Assembly: GCA_937951395.1 (NCBI GenBank)
Contig: CALFBV010000230.1
Location: 1 to 5,276 of the forward strand
DNA length: 5,276 bases
Direction of reading: 5' to 3'
Source: an uncultured Rubritalea sp.
Lineage (GTDB): Bacteria > Verrucomicrobiota > Verrucomicrobiia > Verrucomicrobiales > Akkermansiaceae
Both the position numbers and the translations under genes were made by a program. Positions 1-5,276 of this stretch are shown one piece after another. Within the stretch, counting starts at the first letter, position 1, and every line of letters starts with the position of its first letter. A model generated the notes under the pieces. That model was not told where the DNA came from and ran no database searches. It saw only the letters and a list, made by a program, of their open reading frames with translations.

Positions 1-20
1 CTACGCTTAGGTACTGCCAT
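1..20 (-). CDS. rpmF: 50S ribosomal protein L32, N-terminal fragment (runs off the left edge)
   Basis: On the minus strand an ATG at position 20 opens the codons M-A-V-P-K-R before the window ends. MAVPKR/K is the near-invariant start of bacterial L32, a small protein of the large ribosomal subunit. The identification rests on these six residues plus context: the gene directly upstream is a DUF177/YceD protein, the usual partner of rpmF. The 28-base gap between the two genes suggests one transcript. There is no good Shine-Dalgarno sequence near the ATG. Instead a short all-GC hairpin (stem 29-32 with 39-42, six-base loop) sits just before the start and covers the only GGAA-like stretch. Any zinc-binding cysteines of L32 lie outside the window. 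Confidence 0.85.
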
Positions 21-48
21 AATAGTATGCCGAATTTCCGGCGGTTAG

Positions 49-570
49 TTATTTGTTGTCTTTAAATTGATTAATTTCATCCAAGGCTGACCAAGGATTT
101 TCATCCTCGTCACCCTTAATCCCAGTCTTGCTAGGGGGCGCATCACTTACACTATCTTCCACAGGTTTGTCCAGCGCTAAATAGCTCTCATCTATCTCAC
201 ACTCCATCGGTTCATCTGCCTGATCACATCTTGGATAGTCCGGTATGTTGATCAAAACCTCTTCTCGTAAGGCTTCCGTGGCATCCACAGTTCCAGAAGT
301 CACCTCCAGAGACACTGCCACTTCTTCTAAAGAAATTGTCTGCACAAACAATTTATTTGTTCTCGCACAGGTGAACTCAAACGGAGTTCCTACGTATCCC
401 CGTAATAATAATTCATCATCGAACCTCTGGACATACAGATCATACTCCAGCCCACCCACTGGCTTAGCATCATTTTCAGGAAGACCGAAGACCTTCGCAT
501 CCAGCTCACCGCTATACGCCTTCCCCTCCTCCGGCAGCTGCGCCAGATCTATTTCTAATTTCTCTTTCAC
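49..570 (-). CDS. DUF177 / YceD-family protein, 23S rRNA accumulation factor
   Basis: This 173-residue acidic cytoplasmic protein belongs, as I read it, to the DUF177 (YceD) family. Members are encoded beside rpmF and are linked in E. coli and plants to 23S rRNA accumulation and 50S assembly. Support: the same length as E. coli YceD; a beta-rich centre with a single Cys at about residue 68 (FEFTCAR) where the family often has a CxxC pair; a later Cys115/Cys124 pair (PRCDQ, MECEI); and a C-terminal NPWSALDEI segment matching the family's conserved NPFAVL-like ending. The start is GTG at 570: an in-frame TAG lies four codons upstream and no in-frame ATG intervenes. An AGGGGG tract (572-577) lies immediately before it, closer than ideal, so translation may be coupled to the small ORF ending 15 bases upstream. 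rpmF follows after 28 bases. The reduced cysteine pattern is unusual for the family. Confidence 0.82.
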   Translation of the reverse strand: MKEKLEIDLAQLPEEGKAYSGELDAKVFGLPENDAKPVGGLEYDLYVQRFDDELLLRGYVGTPFEFTCARTNKLFVQTISLEEVAVSLEVTSGTVDATEALREEVLINIPDYPRCDQADEPMECEIDESYLALDKPVEDSVSDAPPSKTGIKGDEDENPWSALDEINQFKDNK

Positions 571-585
571 GCCCCCTAGCTACCC

Positions 586-717
586 TCATTTACTTACCTC
601 GTCAAGAGCACAGCAAGGATAATCCATCCAGGGATCTGGAAGCTCCATATACCTATTATTCAAAAGAACGTCACTTTTTCTCTGAATCTGATACAACTGC
701 CAAGAAATGGGTCTCAT
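586..717 (-). CDS. Small hypothetical protein (43 aa) leading the DUF177-rpmF operon
   Basis: On the minus strand an ATG at 717 opens 43 codons ending in TGA at 586-588. The protein begins MRPISWQLYQIQRK and contains YMELPDPWMDYPCCALDEV near its end. An AGGA (724-727) sits six bases before the ATG, the best Shine-Dalgarno placement in the window, and an in-frame TAG lies nine codons upstream of the ATG, so the start is well constrained. The stop is 15 bases before the GTG of the DUF177 gene, consistent with a shared transcript and translational coupling. The first half is basic and the second acidic and aromatic, with adjacent cysteines at 35-36 and two tryptophans (6 and 30). There is no signal peptide or membrane segment. 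I do not recognise the family. It could be a genuine conserved small protein, a leader peptide, or a chance ORF: a stop-free run of this length is not rare by itself. Confidence 0.5.
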   Translation of the reverse strand: MRPISWQLYQIQRKSDVLLNNRYMELPDPWMDYPCCALDEVSK

Positions 718-860
718 CCCTGTTCCTGAACACTCAGCAAACGTCTACTTCGGAAGAGAAAATTTCAACACCCCTTTTATCACCGCTAGGAAATCATTTT
801 ATTCTGTGAAGGTAAAGGTGATTGGAATGAGGCAGGATATCAATAGCTCTTGGGTTCAAT

Positions 861-900
861 AAAAAAACTCTAACAGATTCATTTCTGAAGGCTGTTAGAG
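861..900 (-). terminator. Intrinsic terminator of the M16 peptidase gene
   Basis: A perfect 9-bp stem (868-876, ctctaacag, with 892-900) encloses a 15-base loop that can add four inner pairs (878-881 with 886-889). Read on the minus strand, the stem is followed at once by seven T (the A-run at 861-867). The hairpin begins 30 bases after the TAA of the peptidase gene, so it is very likely its rho-independent terminator. On the plus strand a T5 run (906-910) follows only after five other bases, so termination in that direction would be weaker. Confidence 0.88.
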
Positions 901-930
901 GTAAGTTTTTATTTCGGATATTTGTTTGAT

Positions 931-3876
931 TTATTTAGCCTCTTCCGTTTTACTTGGAGCTATTTTGATGGAGAGGACGCGCTCGCTACCTAGGTATTTT
1001 TGGGCTAGGGCGTTGATCTCTTCTAGGTTGATAGACTTGTAGTCTGCTTCTCTACCGCGTGCCCAGTCTAGGGTGTAGGGTCTGGTCTGGGCTTGGGATA
1101 CTACGTTACCTAGCCAGTAGGAGTTTTGACGTAGCGTCTTGGATAGCATTCCGATGCGTGGTGCGAGCGCTCGCTTGAGTTCATCTTCTGTGGCTCCTTC
1201 TTTGGCTAACTTGTCACCGAGTTCGATGATGACTTTGCTGACACTGTCTAGGTCTTCTACTTTCACTGGGCTGTAGGCTAGAACGAAGCCTACGTTTCTG
1301 AACGTGTCCGATAGCTGTGCGGTGGATCCTGGTGAGTAGGCATCACCTAGTTCCTCACGGAGCTTGATGCGCATTCTATCGCTAAGGACTTCTGATAGGA
1401 TGCCAGCTCGTCGGGCTAGTTTGACATCGTTCTTAATGTTGTCTTCTGCTTTCCAACCTACGATTGCCATTGCGGTTGGGACTTTACTCTCGAAGCTAAA
1501 GTTCTTAGTCACTGGTGCCTGTGGGACGGTGATTTCACGCAGGGCATCATCCACTTTTTCTGCGGGCTTGCGTGCAGGGATTGCGCCTACGGTCTTAGCT
1601 AGTAATGGGATGATCGTCTTGATATCGATATCTCCTACGATGCCTATCTCCATGGCGCTTTCGAGCATGTGGGGCTTGATCCAATTTACTACATCCACTG
1701 TACCGAGTGCTTGTGCCTGCTCTAGCTCCGGGATGGTGAATCTGGTGTCACCTCCGCGCATCCAGCAAGACATCTCAGCTTGTGCTCCTTGGGCTGAATG
1801 CTTGAGTTGCGAGTATACCATTGGGAGCTTCGCCTTGAACTGGCGCTCAGCTTCTGGACGGAAACCTGCATCTGTTAGATAGGCGCATAAGAGCTGGAGT
1901 TGTAGCTCTAGATCTTCTGGGGTGGTGGCACCACCGAGGGAAAATGAGTCATCTTCGATACCAAAACTGACGCCCACGTTCTTACCTGCGAGGAGGGTAC
2001 GGAGGTCATCCACGCTGTGCTTGCCGAGCCCTCCGCCATTGACGACTGCTCCTGCGAGCATGTCGATTCCGGGCTTATTTTTGGGCTGGCCAAGCTTGCC
2101 ATTTCCGAAGTTTGAATTGATTAGTATCTGGTTTTTATCGAAGTCTGTTTTCTTGTAGTTAACTTTGACGCCATTGCTAAATTCTAGCTGGTAGATATCT
2201 AGGTCATCGATGTGGCTACTTGTAGCCACGGTGCCTGGCTTACCGAAATCCGCGTAACCAAATGCGGTTACTTTTTTCTGCTCCACTTGCTCTACCTTAG
2301 CTAGCTTAGATCTCTGAAAGAGTGCGGCGAGTGATTTACCAGCATTCACAGGCTGCTCTGGGATGCTGAGCACGAGGGTCATATCCTCGGTAATCCAGAA
2401 GTCATTGAGCGCTTTGTGGCATGACTCTGGAGTGACTGCTTTCAAATTCTCTTGGAAGATGGCGAGGTCATCTTCTGGAGTTGAGTAGACGTAGTCTCCG
2501 TGGATGTGCTTGACGAGTGATGAGGCTATAGTGTTTGTCTTCTTAGTCGCTGCTCGTTGTACCTTTTGCTGATAGCCATTGATCATTCCTGCGGTGATTT
2601 CATCGATCTCGGCTTGCGTGAATCCGTGTTCTACTGCGCGGCGGAGTTCTTGCTCTAGGACAGGGACTGCTGCTTGCCAGTTACCGTCTTTCGCGGTCAC
2701 ATCGATGCTACCGATCTCTGCCTCGCGGAAGAGAACTTGGGCACTAATGGAACCACTGGTGATGACGGCACCTTCCTTTTTAGCGAGTCTTGAGAAGCGA
2801 CGATTGATGATGGAGTGCGCTATATTTAGTGGGAGTTTCGCGGCTCGGTTGACCTTAGAGTCGATGACCTTTTCCTTTTTTCTCACCTGGATGAGGGAGA
2901 CGTCTGTGGAGGTAAGTTCTTTGTCTGAAAACACTGCGGTCTGAAAACCTTTGGCGCCTGAAACATCGCCAACTGAACCTGGCTCTCCGGGTTGGGCTGG
3001 GTTCTTGATGCCGCTGAAGGCATTATGAATGCGCTGCTCCATCTCTGCTACATCGATGTCTCCAACGACGATAAATGTCATTTTCTCTGGGATGTAGTAG
3101 CGGGTGTAGAAGTCTACGAACTCTGCACGTGGGGCCTGAGCGATGACTTCATCTGTGCCGATGGGGAAACGGTTTGGCACGAGTGAATTTGGCATGAGAT
3201 GCTTGAATTGCTTTTCCATCATGCGCATATTGATGGAGTCACGTGAGGTTTTCTCAGAGGAAATAACTCCTCTCTCTTCATCTATCTCTGCATCTGTGAG
3301 GAGCGCTCCGTCTGCGAAGTCTCCCATGACATTGAAGCCTAGGTCAATGGTGGTCTTCTTTACATCTGGGAGGTCTAGCATGTAGACGGTTTCATCGAAT
3401 GAGGTGTAGGCATTTGCGTGTGCTCCGAAGGCTATGCCGAGGCGCTGCATCTGTGGGATAAGCTTAGTAGCATCTGGAAATGTCTTGGTGCCATTGAAGA
3501 CCATGTGCTCTAGGAAGTGAGCAACTCCGCGCTGGGACTCCTTTTCAGAGAGTGACCCTGCATCTACATGGAGGCGGAGTGAGACACGTCCTGGCGGCAA
3601 TGCATTCTTATGGATCACATAGCGCATCCCATTTCCTAGGGTCCCATAAAGGGTCTTGGGGTCTGGCTTGATGTCAGACTGATCATGCGCCCACTTGCGA
3701 GCGGTGCCTTTAGCGCGGGCTATGTCTGTCTTCGCAGAGATAAGTTTTTGCGCTACTTTTTCTTTAGCCTCTATCTCTAATGGGGGCGCTTCGGGCGTTT
3801 CTGTTTGAGCGACGCTGATCCCACCTACTATGACTGCAGCTGAAAGTGTGGCGATGATTGGTAAATTCTTTTTCAT
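931..3876 (-). CDS. Exported M16 family zinc metallopeptidase (insulinase/pitrilysin-like)
   Basis: This 981-residue protein is a full-length, single-chain M16 peptidase of the kind that carries two homologous halves forming a closing chamber that degrades peptides; PqqL-type proteins are the nearest familiar relatives. Residues 1-23 form a signal peptide (KK, a hydrophobic stretch, then SVA before Gln24), with no lipobox, so a periplasmic location is likely. A charged linker to about residue 70 follows. The first peptidase domain (about 75-290) has the inverted zinc motif HFLEH: ligands His120 and His124, catalytic Glu123, and the distal ligand Glu200/201 in DEERGVI about 77 residues on. The second half starts near 561 and lacks a zinc motif, as expected, but keeps the substrate-binding R/Y signature at about 834-847 (RMRIKLREELGDAY). 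Both required elements are intact, so it should be active. The ATG start has no clear Shine-Dalgarno. The gene stands alone between its own promoter and terminator. Its substrate cannot be told from sequence. Confidence 0.93.
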   Translation of the reverse strand: MKKNLPIIATLSAAVIVGGISVAQTETPEAPPLEIEAKEKVAQKLISAKTDIARAKGTARKWAHDQSDIKPDPKTLYGTLGNGMRYVIHKNALPPGRVSLRLHVDAGSLSEKESQRGVAHFLEHMVFNGTKTFPDATKLIPQMQRLGIAFGAHANAYTSFDETVYMLDLPDVKKTTIDLGFNVMGDFADGALLTDAEIDEERGVISSEKTSRDSINMRMMEKQFKHLMPNSLVPNRFPIGTDEVIAQAPRAEFVDFYTRYYIPEKMTFIVVGDIDVAEMEQRIHNAFSGIKNPAQPGEPGSVGDVSGAKGFQTAVFSDKELTSTDVSLIQVRKKEKVIDSKVNRAAKLPLNIAHSIINRRFSRLAKKEGAVITSGSISAQVLFREAEIGSIDVTAKDGNWQAAVPVLEQELRRAVEHGFTQAEIDEITAGMINGYQQKVQRAATKKTNTIASSLVKHIHGDYVYSTPEDDLAIFQENLKAVTPESCHKALNDFWITEDMTLVLSIPEQPVNAGKSLAALFQRSKLAKVEQVEQKKVTAFGYADFGKPGTVATSSHIDDLDIYQLEFSNGVKVNYKKTDFDKNQILINSNFGNGKLGQPKNKPGIDMLAGAVVNGGGLGKHSVDDLRTLLAGKNVGVSFGIEDDSFSLGGATTPEDLELQLQLLCAYLTDAGFRPEAERQFKAKLPMVYSQLKHSAQGAQAEMSCWMRGGDTRFTIPELEQAQALGTVDVVNWIKPHMLESAMEIGIVGDIDIKTIIPLLAKTVGAIPARKPAEKVDDALREITVPQAPVTKNFSFESKVPTAMAIVGWKAEDNIKNDVKLARRAGILSEVLSDRMRIKLREELGDAYSPGSTAQLSDTFRNVGFVLAYSPVKVEDLDSVSKVIIELGDKLAKEGATEDELKRALAPRIGMLSKTLRQNSYWLGNVVSQAQTRPYTLDWARGREADYKSINLEEINALAQKYLGSERVLSIKIAPSKTEEAK

Positions 3877-3948
3877 AATTTCAATGTGATTCTTTTCTAC
3901 TCACGAAGCGAGTCAGGATGATGGATTTGTTTGATTTAGACTATCATT

Positions 3949-3976
3949 AATCTAACCGCATGAGGATGGAGGTCAA
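3949..3976 (-). promoter_or_regulatory. Candidate sigma70 promoter of the M16 peptidase gene
   Basis: On the minus strand TTGACC (3971-3976, five of six matches to the -35 consensus) is followed by a 16-base spacer and TAGATT (3949-3954, four of six matches to the -10 consensus). Transcription would start near 3942 and leave a 5' leader of about 65 bases. The leader includes a small hairpin (3899-3913, closed with one G-U pair in RNA). A 5-bp inverted repeat (TTAGA at 3936-3940 and TCTAA at 3951-3955) overlaps the -10 and might be an operator half-site pair, but it is short enough to be chance. Confidence 0.5.
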
Positions 3977-4102
3977 TGATAGAAATGGTTTCCTGCTTTG
4001 GGGTATCCGGCTGAGGTAGTAACTGATGGCGAGATCACCTTAATAGTGAGCTTTGGTCTAATAGCCTTATGGAGACATTTCATTAGCCCTTTTATTGTAT
4101 TT

Positions 4103-4155
4103 AGGCTCTTCACTTCTGATCGATGAAAGTTGTCTTGATGTGGAGAGCCTTTTTT
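4103..4155 (+). terminator. Strong intrinsic terminator with no gene in front of it (possible attenuator)
   Basis: An 11-bp stem (aggctcttcac at 4103-4113 with 4140-4150; ten Watson-Crick pairs and one T-G pair) encloses a 26-base loop and runs directly into six T (4150-4155). This is a textbook rho-independent terminator for rightward transcription. Read leftward it is followed by AAATACAAT, not a T-run, so it does not serve the minus strand. No convincing plus-strand gene precedes it. It ends 52 bases before the ATG of the small ORF at 4208. It could end a small RNA, act as a 5' attenuator for the downstream genes, or insulate them from antisense transcription. Confidence 0.75.
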
Positions 4156-4156
4156 A

Positions 4157-4185
4157 TTGGCTTGTTAGCTTGGGTTGGGTATTGT
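4157..4185 (+). promoter_or_regulatory. Weak candidate promoter for the small ORF-methyltransferase unit
   Basis: TTGGCT (4157-4162) and TATTGT (4180-4185) are separated by 17 bases; each matches its sigma70 consensus at four of six positions. Transcription would begin near 4192, about 16 bases before the ATG at 4208 and just after the terminator at 4103-4155. That placement would let the downstream genes escape the terminator. The match is modest and could be chance. Confidence 0.3.
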
Positions 4186-4207
4186 CGGATATTGTTAGAT
4201 TTCTCCT

Positions 4208-4366
4208 ATGCCTCAACCTGAACCACTAGATCTGCCCTACTGTGAGGCACGCAAAAGGCAAGCTATTCACATTGGCTATGTCGAGATGGAGAGGATTGTG
4301 GAGGAGGTGCACTATGCTGAGGAAGACTTGATAGTGACTGATAGGGATGGTGTGGAAGTGGGCTAA
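4208..4366 (+). CDS. Small acidic hypothetical protein (52 aa) upstream of the methyltransferase
   Basis: An ATG at 4208 opens 52 codons ending in TAA at 4364-4366. The product starts MPQPEPLDLPYCEARKRQAI and continues with an acidic, probably helical segment (YVEMERIVEEVHYAEED) and an ending LIVTDRDGVEVG. It has one Cys (residue 12), no signal peptide and no membrane segment. An in-frame TAG three codons upstream fixes the ATG as the start. No Shine-Dalgarno precedes it; the bases before the ATG are in fact TCTCCT, so a short-leader start is possible. The codon choice (many GAG and GTG) resembles that of the neighbouring methyltransferase gene. The stop lies six bases before that gene, in the same frame, so the pair is probably cotranscribed. 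I do not recognise the family. It may be a real small protein or a detached N-terminal extension. Confidence 0.5.
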   Translation: MPQPEPLDLPYCEARKRQAIHIGYVEMERIVEEVHYAEEDLIVTDRDGVEVG

Positions 4367-4372
4367 GAAAAA

Positions 4373-4984
4373 ATGACTATGAACGTGGACTGGAACGAAC
4401 GTTATAATAATGATGATAAGCCCTGGGATAAAGGTATAGGAACTCCTGTGCTAGAGGAGCTCGTGAAGATAGCGCCTCAGTATTTCCGACCTAATACGAA
4501 TGCTCTGGTGCCTGGGTGCGGAGTGGGCCATGACGTGGCGATGCTACATAATGCCGGGATAGAGGCGAAGGGCCTGGATATATCAGAGACTGCACTTAAG
4601 CTAGCAAAGGAGGCTTACCCTGAGCTGGGTGACGTTTGGCTGATGGATGATTTATTTAAAATGGATCATGCTAGGAGCACGTATGATTTAGTGTGGGAGC
4701 ACACTTGCTATTGCGCTATTCCACCAGGTATGCGGGAAGATTACGCGGAGAGTGTCTTTGATTTATTAAAGGAAAATGCGTATTTCGCAGGCGTGTTTTT
4801 CACTGACACCGGTCAACCACCCGAGATAGGACCGCCATTTTCTACAACGCGGGCAGAGGTGTTTGAGAACTTTGACAGAATGTTTCAATTAGTCTGGGAA
4901 GGCCTGCCTTCTCAGAGTTACCCAGGAAGAGAAAACTGTGAATGGGTGATGGTGTGGCGGAAACCTATTCGAGGTGAGGGCTAA
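4373..4984 (+). CDS. SAM-dependent methyltransferase, TPMT superfamily
   Basis: This 203-residue cytoplasmic protein matches the thiopurine S-methyltransferase superfamily, which also includes plant HOL-type halide/thiol methyltransferases. It transfers the methyl group of S-adenosylmethionine to a sulfur, selenium, tellurium or halide acceptor; the exact acceptor here is unknown. Features seen: the N-terminal WNERYNNDDKPWDKG segment typical of the family lid (residues 7-21); SAM motif I LVPGCGVGHD (45-54); the acidic ribose-binding Asp69 in GLDIS; a WEHTCYCAIPPGMR block (108-121) closely matching the family's Cx-AI-P-MR element; and a C-terminal WVMVWRK strand. Length is normal and nothing is truncated. 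The ATG at 4373 is followed by a second ATG at 4379 that could equally be used; neither has a clear Shine-Dalgarno, so coupling to the small ORF ending at 4366 is likely. A role in volatile-sulfur or metalloid detoxification is plausible but inferred. Confidence 0.87.
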   Translation: MTMNVDWNERYNNDDKPWDKGIGTPVLEELVKIAPQYFRPNTNALVPGCGVGHDVAMLHNAGIEAKGLDISETALKLAKEAYPELGDVWLMDDLFKMDHARSTYDLVWEHTCYCAIPPGMREDYAESVFDLLKENAYFAGVFFTDTGQPPEIGPPFSTTRAEVFENFDRMFQLVWEGLPSQSYPGRENCEWVMVWRKPIRGEG

Positions 4985-5032
4985 TTAACTTGTCATCACG
5001 CAATCAATCTGTGAAAGTGTTAGATGTAATTT

Positions 5033-5276
5033 ATGAATAAGTTCTCATCAAATACTTCTCTTAACATCGCTAGGGTTCTCTACCTTATTGTATGTGAGTT
5101 TTGCGGCATGGCCCTAGCATTTCAAATGCTAGGGCCTGATAAAATATGGATTGGGATGATAGCAGGCTTATGTGTGGCTATGCTCTTCATGTTTATCGAG
5201 AATCTATCAAAGAGCTATACGATACGTGGGTTCTCTACTGGCACATTTGGCCTTCTCATCGGTCTATTCTGCGCAT
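5033..5276 (+). CDS. N-terminal membrane part of a probable PIN/TRAM-domain protein (YacL-like), cut by the window end
   Basis: The ATG at 5033 opens 81 complete codons with no stop before the window ends. An in-frame TAA two codons upstream rules out an earlier start. The visible part has a short polar N-terminus, hydrophobic segments at about 12-31 and 37-55, a loop with SKSYTIRGFSTGTFGLLIG, and the start of a third segment. The charged-then-RGFS-x-TFGL-x-G pattern is what I associate with the membrane region that precedes the PIN nuclease and TRAM domains in YacL-type proteins. The catalytic PIN domain, which would decide the matter, is outside the window. The gene lies 48 bases after the methyltransferase stop with no terminator between them, so cotranscription is possible. 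No clear Shine-Dalgarno is seen. A perfect palindrome covers codons 26-35. Confidence 0.6.
   Translation, partial: MNKFSSNTSLNIARVLYLIVCEFCGMALAFQMLGPDKIWIGMIAGLCVAMLFMFIENLSKSYTIRGFSTGTFGLLIGLFCA
5110..5136. repeat. Perfect 27-bp palindrome (13-bp arms, 1-base centre) inside coding sequence
   Basis: The left arm GGCCCTAGCATTT (5110-5122) and right arm AAATGCTAGGGCC (5124-5136) are exact reverse complements around a single C at 5123. The flanking bases (T at both 5109 and 5137) no longer pair. It lies 75 bases into the membrane-protein gene and encodes residues 26-35 (MALAFQMLGP) in a transmembrane segment. In RNA it would fold into an 11-bp stem with a five-base loop. There is no T-run after it on either strand, so it is not an ordinary terminator. 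Its function is unknown. Confidence 0.9.

Larger units (their letters stand above)
3877..4207. other. 331-base non-coding stretch between divergent transcription units
   Basis: This gap separates the minus-strand peptidase gene from the plus-strand methyltransferase unit. It holds the peptidase promoter and leader at its left end, and a strong plus-strand terminator followed by a possible plus-strand promoter at its right end. Between about 3980 and 4102 I see no recognised gene, tRNA or riboswitch. Only very short ORFs occur on the plus strand, for example a 19-codon one at 3960-4019. A 47-codon stop-free run before the TGA ending at about 4125 has no ATG. The presence of a terminator implies that something is transcribed rightward through this stretch. 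Confidence 0.6.

Noticed and set aside
721..866. Promoter for the small ORF-DUF177-rpmF operon on the minus strand
   Set aside because: A promoter is expected here, but the best pairs found (TTGAAA with a 15-base spacer to TAGACG; TTGAAC with a 14-base spacer to TATCCT) have poor -10 boxes or short spacing, so none is reported.
1364..1882. Long plus-strand open frame opposite the peptidase gene
   Set aside because: It lies wholly within the strongly supported M16 coding sequence on the other strand, and its Ser/Arg/Leu-rich translation is typical of a shadow frame.
3960..4019. 19-codon plus-strand ORF (MRMEVNDRNGFLLWGIRLR) as a possible leader peptide
   Set aside because: There is no run of a single regulatory amino acid, it is too far from the terminator at 4103 for classical attenuation, and it overlaps the peptidase promoter region.
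3990..4045. GGGGTATCCGG-CTGAGGT stretch resembling the 5' half of a TPP riboswitch
   Set aside because: The CTGAG element is present, but the required second half (ACCTGATCTGG...AATGCCAGCG-like) and matching stems are absent, and the downstream genes have no thiamine link.
3982..4125. Stop-free plus-strand run of about 47 codons with a hydrophobic translation, ending inside the orphan terminator
   Set aside because: It has no ATG, no ribosome binding site, and overlaps the terminator stem. A run of this length is expected by chance.
4985..5032. Promoter or terminator between the methyltransferase and the membrane protein gene
   Set aside because: TTGTCA at 4990-4995 resembles a -35 box but has no acceptable -10 at 16-18 bases, and no hairpin with a T-run is present.

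Overview
The window looks like chromosomal DNA of a Gram-negative bacterium with moderate GC, by eye in the mid-40s percent. The gene content (DUF177/YceD next to rpmF, a large exported M16 peptidase, a TPMT-family methyltransferase, and the N-terminus of what looks like a PIN/TRAM membrane protein) and the weak Shine-Dalgarno signals fit a member of the Verrucomicrobiota, perhaps near Rubritalea. That placement is inference from family resemblance, not from a marker gene. I see no mobile element, CRISPR array, rRNA or tRNA.

Left part, minus strand (1-717): a ribosomal-protein operon read right to left. It holds a previously uncalled 43-residue ORF (586-717), a DUF177/YceD-family protein (49-570, GTG start), and the first codons of rpmF (ribosomal protein L32), which runs off the left edge. 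DUF177-rpmF is a widely conserved pair linked to 50S subunit production.

Centre, minus strand (861-3976): a monocistronic unit encoding a 981-residue periplasmic M16 (insulinase/pitrilysin-like) zinc peptidase. It has a plausible sigma70 promoter upstream (3949-3976) and a clear intrinsic terminator downstream (861-900). It carries both the HxxEH zinc site in its N-terminal half and the R/Y substrate-binding motif in its C-terminal half.

Right part, plus strand (about 4103-5276): a 331-base non-coding stretch contains a strong intrinsic terminator (4103-4155) with no obvious gene in front of it. It is followed by a possible promoter, a 52-residue acidic ORF (4208-4366), and a TPMT-superfamily SAM-dependent methyltransferase (4373-4984) that starts six bases later in the same reading frame. 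The window ends inside a multi-pass membrane protein (5033 onward). The early codons of that gene contain a perfect 27-bp palindrome.

The items most worth a second look are the palindrome inside coding sequence, the two small ORFs that each precede a known gene, and the orphan terminator, which may be a 5' attenuator or the end of a small RNA. No complete undescribed system is evident; the rest is ordinary housekeeping DNA.
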